Shown here: positions 10,987 through 20,659 of the stretch, piece after piece | Layout: every line of letters starts with the position of its first letter | Position numbering within the stretch: position 1 is the first letter of the stretch | Origin: Amaranthus tricolor | Taxonomy: Eukaryota; Streptophyta; Magnoliopsida; Caryophyllales; Amaranthaceae | Direction: 5' to 3' | Assembly: GCF_026212465.1 (NCBI RefSeq) | Contig: NC_080060.1 | Span: 14,257,513 to 14,321,512, forward strand | Length of the DNA stretch: 64,000 bases | Made by a program: the position numbers and the translations under genes | Notes under the pieces: generated by a model | What the model saw: only the letters and a program-made list of their open reading frames with translations | What the model was told of the DNA's origin: nothing | The model's database searches: none

Positions 10987-12448
10987 TGTTGGACCTCTTG
11001 AGTTTTGATGATGACTACAATATATTTAAATAAATATGTCTTTTTAGAGATTATATGCAGGTCAATATTCGGTCGTAATTATGATCGTTGATAGTACCTA
11101 TGGCTTGGTTCATGGAAATGTACGTGTCAAAAGGATTCAAGAGATGTTAGAAGAGTATATCACTTGGGATGTAAAATGGAGACAGGAAGTCTTCTGTTCC
11201 CAAGTTGGATGTTCTAGCTAAACTAGAATTTAGAGACAGCGCACTTTTCCTAACTAGAGTCAGCCTACGTCCACTGAAAATTCTGATTACTATTTAATTA
11301 TTATTTTTAGTTGATGTATTAAATAAAGTTAATTTGTTGCAATTATAATTTATTAAAGTTAATTGGCAAAAGGTTTTCCAAAATGATTTTTCGTATTTAC
11401 TTTGCATTATTTTAGGATCTATATTTAGTAAATATTGGATTTGCTAAATATAGGAACAGCTGCTGTTTAAAAAGTCTTAGCTATTATTATTATTTTAGAA
11501 CCGGTCTTTATATTAGAAAATAGTTTATCGTTCCTATAATTAGTTTGCATGTAACCATTCCTACTTTTAGTAAGTCTAACTGTTTCTATAAATAGCATAA
11601 AAGTTCCAGCAGTTATTACTGGAACAGGAACTGCTGTTGATGAAACTGCTACTTAAAGGGAACAGAACCTATTATTAGTAAATAGGAACAGCAGTTATTG
11701 TTGTTTTAACCGTATGCTTGATTTAATCAAGTCTTGTGGATATAACCGTCTGTTTGATTAATCCACATTACTCCCATGATCTTTTTGATAAAGGAATAAT
11801 GGATTGGATTATTCCATTTTCTTAGAGATTTTATTTTTTTATAAATAGCAAGTGAATTCGGCTGTTCTTAATGATCTAACGTATGAACTTTGTTATTTTC
11901 ATGCGATTATTTTTGGAAATCCACAAGAAATATTTTGTTTTGAAAATTTCCAATTAACTCATAATATTTTCTTGAGCAACTCATTGATTTTATTTTTAAG
12001 ATTTTATCCTTTTTGTAAGGGTTATTGAGAGTATTTGTAATTAGACTCGGGTGAGTCTAAGGGGGAATTAGATAGCTTTGAGTGAAGCTATTGAGGAGTT
12101 TAGTTTTTAATGAAGCTAAGTTTGTTGCTTTGAGTAAAGCAATTTGAGAGAGAAGAGTTAGCCTAGTTGAATCGCTTCGAGTGAAGTAAGGTGTTTATTG
12201 TAATTGTAACTAATTGCCTTAAACATAGTGGAGTATTTAGAAATCCCGAGGGGTCGTGGTTTTTCCTTCTGTTTAGGCCCAGAAGGTTTCCACGTAAAAA
12301 TCGTTTGTCTCTTTTATTATTTTGCTCTAAGTTTAAGCTTTATTTATTTTATTCAATTCCGCAAAAACAGCTCAAAAACGCTTAAACTAGTAACAACAAC
12401 AATTCACCCCACCTCTTGTTGCTGTTCCCGTTCCTAATTGAGTCTACA
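10987..12448 (+). repeat. SIRE LTR lying between copies A and B
   Basis: Starts TGTTGGACCTCTTGAGTTTT after the polypurine tract of copy A and ends near 12448 just before gag sequence of copy B. It is closely similar to 19370-20659 along its whole length, including AACAACAATTCACC and TTGTTGCTGTTCCCG near the end. TATAAATAG at 11840-11848 is a likely promoter TATA box, matched at 20215-20223. The exact right end is uncertain by a few bases because no primer binding site follows it. Confidence 0.85.
11840..11848 (+). promoter_or_regulatory. Likely TATA box of the SIRE LTR promoter
   Basis: TATAAATAG follows a T-run inside the LTR and is conserved in the second LTR at 20215-20223. The position in the second half of a Copia LTR fits the U3/R boundary. 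No experimental start site is known from the sequence alone. Confidence 0.5.
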
Positions 12449-13853
12449 GTTGTAAATCTGCCAAGTAGATTTGGGACCTGCTGGCTGTTACCCATGAGGG
12501 AACAAGTGAAATTAAACGTTCCAAGATTGAATTGTTGATGTCTAAATATAAAAGATTCGTTATGGAACCAAGGGAAAGCATCCAAGAGATGTTCACAAGG
12601 TTCACCAACATAACAAACGAACTTGTCTCTCTTGGAAAAATAATTCCCACCAATGAACAAGTAAGGAAGATCCTTAGGAGCCCTCCTCAAGATGAGCGCT
12701 GGAGGGCCAAGGGCCAAGGTTACTGCCATACAAGAGTCCAAAGATTTGACAAAGTTTAATCTAGAGGAGCTGGCTGGTTCCCTAATGACGCATGAATTAC
12801 ATTTGGGAACAACTGACAGTTCCAGGAACAAGGGACTGGCCCTGGCAGCTGGGGAACATGACGATTCAGAATGCGATGTGGAAGAAGCTGCCTTACTGGT
12901 ACGAAAATTCAAGAAGTTCTGCAGGAACAGCAGGTATACAAATCAAAGAAACAACAAAGAAAGAAGAAAAAAAAAACCAATCTTGAATGCCACAAATGTA
13001 GAAGTACCGAGCACTTCATCAAGGATTGCCAATGTGGAAGAATGAAAAGGGCATGGGAAAGACAAGGGATTCAAGAAGACCGTTGAACAACGAAAACTTT
13101 AACAAGACTGACTTTCGCAAGGCCATGTTCGCTGCATGGGGAGAGACTGAAAGTGATGATGAAACTGTAGTTCCCAAAGAGGAAGAGACAGCAAACCTAT
13201 GTCTCATGGCTACGCATGAAAGCAAGGAGAAAGAATCCAAAGGAAAGCAGGTACATATCTCTACTCCATTTTCAGTCCATCTATCCAAGTTAAGTAAAAA
13301 TAAATTAATAGAGTTGTTAAAAGAGACACAGAATAAATTAGAAAATTGCAATGATAAGTGTCTCCAATTAGAAAAGGAGCTCAAGTTAAGCAAAGACCAT
13401 GTCTCCTATATAAACACCTTTAGATCCGATGTCCAAAACAGATTTTTCGGTTTGTTGGACCAAAACATAATTTTAAAGGAAAATATGGAGAGAATTAAAA
13501 AGGAAAATGTTATTCTTAATATTAAGTTATCGCAATACAAACTATTAGGCTTAAATAAAGAATTGAATGATACATCTACTAAGGATTTGTGCAAAGATTT
13601 TAAAAATTTAAAATTGAATCTAGAATCCAACCGTATCAATGATGATAAGCTTGAATTAAATTCAAGAGAAAAAGGGAAAATCAAAATTATTCCCAAATGG
13701 ATTCAAGATGCCAAAAGTAAAAAATCACAAGGCCTAAATTATTTTAAGAATAACAAGAAGAAAAAGGCTTACGTTGATCTCCCTAGTGACAGAATTTGTT
13801 CCTTCTGTGGAGGAATTGGCCATCTGAAGGACCAGTGCACCAAAAGGAAATAG
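12449..13853 (+). pseudogene. SIRE copy B gag, N-terminus deleted
   Basis: The sequence enters gag mid-protein straight after the LTR: IWDLLAVTHEGT, then LLMSKYKRFVMEPRES and MFTRFTNITNELVSLGK are the capsid-like part of Copia gag (UBN2 type). A frameshift lies near 12710. Another lies in the A-run near 12965-12975. The first zinc knuckle ECHKCRSTEHFIKDC is at about 12985-13030, and the second, CSFCGGIGHLKDQC, is at 13797-13838. The shift after the first knuckle is identical to that in copy A. A TAG at 13851-13853 stops the frame earlier than in copy A. No gag start codon or leader remains. Confidence 0.85.
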
Positions 13854-13949
13854 CACTCTGTCTTCAACAGAAATTATGTCGATGACATTCCGATTGAGAA
13901 AAATGATACATGCAAAATCGACAACGAACCCAAGAAAGTATGGGTTCCT

Positions 13950-13978
13950 GTAACTAACCATTAATTTTTTTTTTTCAG
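13950..13978 (+). promoter_or_regulatory. Splice-acceptor-like signal between gag and pol, copy B
   Basis: TAACTAAC followed by about a dozen T residues and then CAG|GT, at the same place as 939-963 in copy A. The T-run is longer than in copy A, which keeps or strengthens the polypyrimidine character. Confidence 0.35.
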
Positions 13979-16481
13979 GTCCAAGTGAGGGGGAACAGCT
14001 CGTGGTATCTCGATAGTGGGTGTTCCAAGCACATGAAGGGTGACAATATGAAGGGTGAGATAATCGCCAAAGGAAAGGTTGGATGGTCAAGTTCCCATGC
14101 AATCGATAATGTGTTTTTAGTCGAGAATATGAAACATAACTTACTTAGCGTTTCTTAATTTTGCGATAAAGGTAACTCTGTGAACTTTACTTATGAAAAT
14201 TGCATTATTTCTAGGAATGACACAGGAGACACCGTTCTTGAGGGAATCAGAAAAGGGAACACTTATGTTGTGGACCTGGACACTGTTCCCAAAACTACTC
14301 TAACGTGTCTAAGTGTTATGGAAGACGACCCACTTCTTTGGCATAAGCGTCTAGGTCATGCTAGTTATACCTTGATCAATTCATTAAGATCAAAAGACCT
14401 AGTTAGAGGACTACCAGCTATAAAATTCCTTAAGAATGAAATTTGTGATCCTTGTGCCAAAGGAAAACAAGTAAGGTCATCTTTTAAATCAAAGAATGTT
14501 GTGACCACCTCTAAACCACTTGAATTACTACATATGGATCTATGTGGACCTATGAGAATACAAAGCCGTAGTGGCAAAAGATATGTGTTTATTATTGTTG
14601 ATGATTATAGTAGATTTACTTGGACTTTATTTTTAGCTAGTAAAGATGAAGCTTTTAATGAGTTTGTTTCTTTCGCTTACAAAATACAAAAATCTACCAA
14701 TAATCAAATTATTCACATAAAGTCAGATCATGGTAACAAATTCGAAAATTCAAGTTTCATGTATTATTGCAATGAACATGGATTAAGTCATAATTTTTTG
14801 GCACCAAGAACACCACAACAAAATGCTGTAGTTGAAAGAAAAAATAGAACCTTAGAGGAAATGGTTAGAACCATGTTAATTGCTAGTGGTGTACCTAGAA
14901 ATTTTTGGGCCGAGGCTGTTAATACTGCATGTTATATTTTGAATCGTGTATTAATAAGACGAATCACTTCTAAAACACCCTATGAGTTACTTAAGGGTGT
15001 AAAACCAAATATCTCCTATTTTCGTGTGTTTGGATGCAAATGTTTTGTTCATGTTAATGGGAAACGATATATAGGAAAGTTTGATGATAGAAGTGATGAA
15101 GCAGTATTTCTTGGTTATTCATCACATAGTAAGACTTACAGAGTGTATAACAAAAGAACAATGAGCGTAGAAGAATCCGTTCACATAATTTTCGATGAAA
15201 CTAACTTTTTGTCAAGTGAACAGAATACAAATAATTTTAAGATATGTCTTGCAAATCTAGAACACGATGATGAAGAATTGAAAGTTCACGATCAAGGAAC
15301 AGCAAGTGAAGAACCGTTTCCAGAAGAAGCAGAAAGGCCTGATCCTAATCTATAACTGCCAGTTCAACAGGACCAGCAGACTGTTCCCAATCCAGCTGTT
15401 CCCACAGAAGAGCAAGCTAATCCAGTAGCTGAACAGAATGACGATCAAGCTGATGAAACAGAACATGCTACTGTTCCCACAAGAGAATTTGTGCCCAAAC
15501 CTTAGAAATATCAATGTTATCATCCTCTTGATTTGAATATAAGTGATTTGAATAAAGGAACACAAATTAGATCTCAAATGAGAAACTTTTGTGCACACTT
15601 TGCGTTCCTATCAAGACTTCAACCCAAAAATCACGAAGAAGCTCTAAAGGATTCCGAATGGATCGTAGCCATGCAAGATGAATTGAATGAATTTGAAAGA
15701 AATAAAGTACGACATTTGGAACCCAAACCAAAACACAAAAAGGTAATTCGTTTAAAATGGGTATTTCGAAACAAATTAGATAAGCATCGAATAATTGTAA
15801 GAAACAAAGCAAAGGCTCGTGGTCAAAGGGTACAATCAACAAGAAGGTATTGATTATACAGAGACATTTGCACCGGTAGCAAGCGTTGGCTTATGTGCAA
15901 GATTTTAATCTAATCCTAAAGAATCACATCTCACTTCAGTTAAACGAATCTTAAGATATCTGAAAGGAACAGATGACTTGTCCCTATTTTACCCTAAAAG
16001 TGATGTCTATGATTTGAAAGGTTTTAGTGATGCAGATTATACAGGAGATCTTGTGAATAGAAAAAGTACGTCAGGTATGGTACAATTTCTTGGCTCATGT
16101 TTAGTGTCATGGTGTTCAAAGAAACAAAACACTGTTGCATTATCCACTGCCGAAGCTGAATACGTAGCAGCAGCAGCTTGCTGTTCCCAAATGCTTTGGA
16201 TAAAACAGCATCTAAGAGATTTTGGTATGAAATTTGAATGTGTTCCTATATTTTGCGATAATACCAGTGCCATATGTATATCTAAAGATCCAGTGCATCA
16301 TTCACGAGTAAAACGCATCCACATTAGGCATCATTTTCTGAAGAACAATGTTGAAAATAAAAATATTATTGTAAAGCATGTAAACACTAACGAGCAAATA
16401 GCTGATATCATGACTAAACCGCTTCCAAAGGAACAACATGACAAAATGAGATTAGAACTAGGCATGATCAAGCTGCATTGA
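13979..16481 (+). pseudogene. SIRE copy B pol, with reverse transcriptase deleted
   Basis: Protease WYLDSGCSKHM with Asp at 14012-14014 is followed by a deletion at 14038-14046 and a TAA near 14156. From 14180 to 15355 one open frame carries the integrase zinc-binding HKRLGHAS..CDPCAK, the core with LHMDLCGP, IKSDHG and VVERKNR (the D, D and E of the catalytic triad) and the integrase C-terminus. A frameshift near 15350 leads to the start of reverse transcriptase (DSEWIVAMQDELNEF), which breaks off at FAPVA near 15884. Sequence resumes at VGLCARF, so the catalytic core with YVDD is absent. RNase H (15978-16481) is intact: GFSDADY, AEAEYVAAA, FCDNTSAI, IADIMTKPLP. Confidence 0.9.
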
Positions 16482-16995
16482 AGTAAGTGACAAATGTGAT
16501 CCTTAAAGAAAAAATGAAAATTGAAAAAGTCGATCAACCACAAAAATCTTGATTGAAAAATCAATTATCGAAAGGATCAGGTACGCACTATTTAAAAGTA
16601 TATACTATGAATGCTCTTATGATTGCATGTTTAATTTGATCAGACTGTAGTAGCATAAAATTTCCATTTATTTTATTCTCATAAAATTTCATATTTTTCA
16701 ATTGATATATTTATCCAGCAATTTCTTTTAAAATAGCGGGAGTTAAATCATCATAGTTCTTCAATAAATCCGTCTGTTTCCATTTCACACTTTGTGTCCA
16801 TGTGCATAAATTAAATGAGGAACATGAAACACCTAAATATGGTATCATAAAACACACGGCCCCTCACACTCATTATATACACTCTCACACGTCAAACCCT
16901 GACCCCTTCATCTTCAATTGCAATCAACACTCAATCCTAAAATCATCTTCATCTTCTCGCATTTTCTGCAAATTTCACCAACTCACTAAAACACC
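16482..16995 (+). other. Spacer between pol and third ORF of SIRE copy B
   Basis: About 510 bp with no domain. The same spacer lies at 8050-8557 in copy A with small differences, so it is part of the element. It is AT-rich and could hold a leader or internal promoter for the third ORF, but I see no clear signal. Confidence 0.5.
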
Positions 16996-18570
16996 ATGAG
17001 AACTAAGAGCTGTACACCCAAGATGAAACAACCCAAACCTTTAAGACTTGTTCACCCAACACTTTTATTAACTGCTCAAGAGTCATCCTCGAAAGAACAG
17101 CAAGACGCTCCTGATGGCTCTAAAAGGCAAGCAAGGAACAAGAGAAAAAGACCATCCACTTCAAAGAAATCATCTTCAGCAAAGAAGGAAAAAGTTAATG
17201 TTCACTTGAACGCTGAAGAAGTGTCAGAAGAAATGATGGTTGGGTTTGGACTAGACAAACAATGGTATGAATCAACCTTTTTCCCTCAGCCATACGCTAT
17301 ATTACAAACTCAGTCTTGGGAATCTTTGATTGCAGAATACTGCTGCAATCCAATATACCCAAAACTGATGCGTGAGTTTGTCTTGAATTTTTCTGTTAAC
17401 CATGGTGTTTTTTCGAGTTCTGTTAAAGAAGTTAAAATAGAACTCAATAGTCAGAAATTGGGATAGTGGCTAGGTGTGCCCGCAAATGGATTTGATGTTT
17501 ATTATGTTGGATCAAAAATAACTTTCTTTGAAATAGATGAAAAGAGTGTTTGGAATTTTTTAGGGATCACTGAAGAACGAGGGAAGGTGAGCCACAATGC
17601 ACTGTCCCCTGTACACAAATTGTTGTATAACATTGCTCGTAGATTTATTTTGCCGCGAAAATCCAAACGCAGTGAAGTAAGTCTGCGAGATGCAACCCTA
17701 ATTTACTGTATGGCTAACAATATCAAAATCAATTTTCCCTCATTAATGATCTCTCATTTAAGTGAATGTACATCAAAAGGTTGTGTGATAGGGTATGGAG
17801 GTTTGTTGACTTGGATTTTCAAGAAGATGGGTGTTCCCATGGAAGGTCAAAACTTTCCTATGGGTCCGAATAATATGATAGGTGCAAAGTGCTTAAGTAA
17901 CTTACACCTTAAATTGAATGAGAATGGGACCCTTGAGAATGTTGGTGAAACAATTAATGTTAATTCTGATAATAAGGAGGAAACAGATAAAGGAAAGGAT
18001 GTAATGGAGGAACAGGAGGAAGAAGGATCTGTAAATAAGGAACAGGAGACTGTTCGTTCTGCCACTGAGAAGGCAGAAGGACATTCTGATAAGGAGAAGG
18101 AGGACTTTGGTGTCGGCAAGGAGGAGGTATCTGTGCCTATAATGAAGCAGTCTTGCTCAACCTCAAGGAAGAGCAGAAGGCTTGCTGCCAAAGGGAAAAG
18201 ACCTATAGTTGTTCTTGATGATGACTCTGGGGATAAACCAAGTAATCCCCCCTCACCAAAGCCAACTGCTCCATCATCCCATCATTTCCCATCACCACCA
18301 CCATCACCAATACCAACTTCACCACCACCTGTTCAAAAATCACAACACCAAGGCTTTGACCAAACAACAGTTCTTACAACTCCTTTACTCTCCATTCTCC
18401 TCAAACTTGATGAATTGCAGGCTCGCTTCGTTACATTTCAAGATGAAGTTTGCGTTTCCTTAGCCACTCTAATTGACCAGATGACTCAAATGGAGTATCG
18501 TTTGGGTGCTAAACTGGATACTGTGGAGGTGGAAAAAAAATATATAGATGATGAAGCTCTTGCATCCTAA
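16996..18570 (+). pseudogene. SIRE copy B third ORF (about 525 codons, one in-frame stop)
   Basis: ATG 16996 to TAA 18568-18570 in one frame, broken only by TAG at 17464-17466, where copy A has a Glu codon. Layout: basic Lys/Arg/Ser-rich N-terminus (RNKRKRPSTSKKSSS, likely nuclear-localising), conserved middle of about 190 residues (TQSWESLIAEYC, YPKLMREFVLNF, GVPANGFDVYYVG, HKLLYNIARRFILP, FPSLMISHLSE, GYGGLLTWIFKKMGVP), acidic Glu/Lys segment, Pro-rich tail (PSPPPSPIPTSPPP) and a C-terminal helix-prone LLSILLKLDELQARF. No membrane span is evident, so an envelope role is not supported. From memory the middle resembles Pfam Transposase_32, common in plant retrotransposons. Function unknown. 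Confidence 0.72.
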
Positions 18571-19369
18571 TTCTTCCTGATACTTTTTAATATCTTTTCT
18601 GCGTTGTAACCATAACTTTCTTCAAACTTTTGTTTTGGTACCAGCTGGGGTACTGTTTATCTAATTCATACTATCAACTACATTTTCTTTGTGCTACTAA
18701 TTGCTTGTGAAGATTAATCATTGCTGATCATGTTTGCATTCATTGGTACTTGCTTTTAATTTTTGCATACTTAATCAATCTTTGGCTATAAGTTTAGTGA
18801 TGTGGTTTGATTGTTCTTATTCTTTTTGATTGATGTCAAAAGGGGAAATATTTGGCACAAACTTAAAGAATGCTTGAGTAAGCTTAGTCTATATCTACAT
18901 CTATTATGTTGGACATTAGCATTGAGGTTATGATTCATGATCTAAGATTATTTGCTGTAGTATTTCGTTGATTGCTGATTGCTAAGTATTGTTTTGTTAA
19001 TCTTCTGTTAACTTTACATGTTCAGATCATCATCTAATCTATTCTGACGAACTGATAAAATTGAGATAAGTATCAAACTAATTGCTTTTAAGCTCTGACT
19101 CTTAAGCTCTGATTGTTTGCTCTTATCTTACTAGAATTACTTATGTTACATGATGTAATTGTATGCTGAGATAAAACTGCTAAATTGATTCATAATCTTG
19201 GTTTGTTGTGTTTATTCTTAGAGTAATTTGATTTATGATATGCTTGGTAAATTATATTTACTAAGTTATGAAGAGTTGTTTTAATCTCTAACTTGCTCTT
19301 CAAAATTGGTTTTACTCTACTTTGGTTTAAGTTTGTTTAAAAGTTTGTCATCATCAAAAAGGGGGAATT
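18571..19369 (+). other. 3' untranslated region and polypurine tract of SIRE copy B
   Basis: Non-coding and parallel to 10076-10986 but shorter. The polypurine tract AAAAAGGGGG is at 19356-19365, directly before the LTR. The upstream PPT-like tract is present as AAAAGGGG at 18838-18845. Confidence 0.7.
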
Positions 19370-20659
19370 TGTTGGACCTCTTGAGTTTTGATGATGACTA
19401 CACTTTATTTAAGCAAATATATCTTTAGAGATTGTGTGCAGGTTGATATCCGATCTTGATTATGATCGTAGATAGCACCTAGGACTTGGTTTATGGAAAC
19501 ATACATGTCGAAAAGATTCAAAGGATGCCAGGAGAATATATCGCTCGGGATGTAAAATGGAGACAGCAAATCTACTGTTACCAAGTTGGATGTTCTAGAA
19601 AAACTGGAATTCAGAGACAGCGCACTGTTCCTGAGATGAAGTCCGCCTATGTTAACTTGAAATTCTGATTATTTAATTTTAATTACTATTTTTAGTTAAT
19701 GTATTAAATAAAGTTAATCTGTTGCAATTATAATTTATTAAAGCTTTTTTTAAAAGTAACTAACGTTTTAATTAAATTTCTTTTAGGACTTATATTTAGT
19801 AAATAAATGAAATTTACTAAATATAGGAATAGCAACCGGTTTTCCTAAGAGTTTAGAATAACCGATTCCTAAAATAAGTAACCATCCCTATTATTAGTAA
19901 TAAGCAAACGTTCCTATTTATAGTAAGCTCAACCGTATCAATTTTTAGCATATAGTTCCAGCAGTTATCATTGGAAAAAAGAACTGCAGCAAAAATTTAG
20001 GATACGGGAACTGCTGCTTAAGGGAACAGAAGCTATTATTAGTAAATGGGAACAACGGTTATTGTTGTTATAATTGTGTACTTGATTTAATCAAGTTTTA
20101 TGCCTACTTTAAGGAGATAACCGTCTGTTAGTTTAAATCCACATTATTCCCATGATCATTTTGGATAAGGAATAATGGATTGGATTATTCCATTTTATTA
20201 GAGATTTTATTTTTTATAAATAGCAATTGAATTCGGTTGTTCCTAAGTATCCAACGTATGAACTTTGTTATTTTCATGCGATTAGTTTAAATCAACGTAT
20301 GATAGATTTGAGTGAAGCTAGTGTGGAGTTTAGCTTTTAGTGAAGCTAAGTTTATTGCTCTGAGTGAAGCAATTTGAGAGAGAAGTTGGCCTAGTTGATT
20401 CGCTTCGAGTGAAGTAAGGTGTTTATTCTCCTTAAACATAGTGGAGAATTTAGAAATCTCGAGGGGTCGTGGTTTTTCCTTCTATTTAGGACTAGAAGGT
20501 TTCCACGTAAAAATCGTTTGTCTCTTTTAATTATTCCGCTCTAAGTTTAAGCTTTATTTATTTTATTCAATTCCGCAAAAACAGGGCAAAAACGCTTAAA
20601 CTAGTAACAACAACAATTCACCCCCCCTCTTGTTGCTGTTCCCGTTCCTATTTGAGTCT
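19370..20659 (+). repeat. 3' LTR of SIRE copy B
   Basis: Starts TGTTGGACCTCTTGAG after the polypurine tract and remains similar to 10987-12448 up to TTTGAGTCT near 20659, after which the flanks differ. It is shorter than the middle LTR, with small deletions (for example near 20290). TATAAATAG at 20215-20223 is a likely TATA box. A target duplication cannot be tested because the left end of the tandem is outside the window. Confidence 0.82.

Larger units (their letters stand above)
12449..19369 (+). mobile_element. SIRE-type Copia retrotransposon, copy B internal region
   Basis: Second internal region of the tandem, lying between LTRs 10987-12448 and 19370-20659. It has the same order as copy A but a different set of defects. 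The primer binding site, leader and gag N-terminus are deleted at the left. A short deletion removes part of the protease at about 14040. Most of reverse transcriptase is deleted near 15884. It is not interrupted by other elements, so its third ORF and integrase are better preserved. It cannot be autonomous as it stands. Confidence 0.88.

Noticed and set aside
12382..12912. 176-codon minus-strand ORF
   Set aside because: It lies opposite gag of SIRE copy B and shows no family features. It is a shadow of the plus-strand coding sequence.
13019..13393. 124-codon minus-strand ORF, also present at 8-382
   Set aside because: It recurs only because gag recurs in both SIRE copies. It is a reverse-strand shadow of gag.
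16996..18570. ORF3 of the SIRE copies as a true envelope gene
   Set aside because: No signal peptide, membrane span or cysteine pattern is visible. The protein is basic, then acidic and Pro-rich. Only its position resembles an envelope gene.
1..20659. SIRE tandem as an assembly duplication
   Set aside because: The two copies differ by many substitutions, different deletions and a nested insertion, so they are not one sequence placed twice. Long-read confirmation would still be useful.
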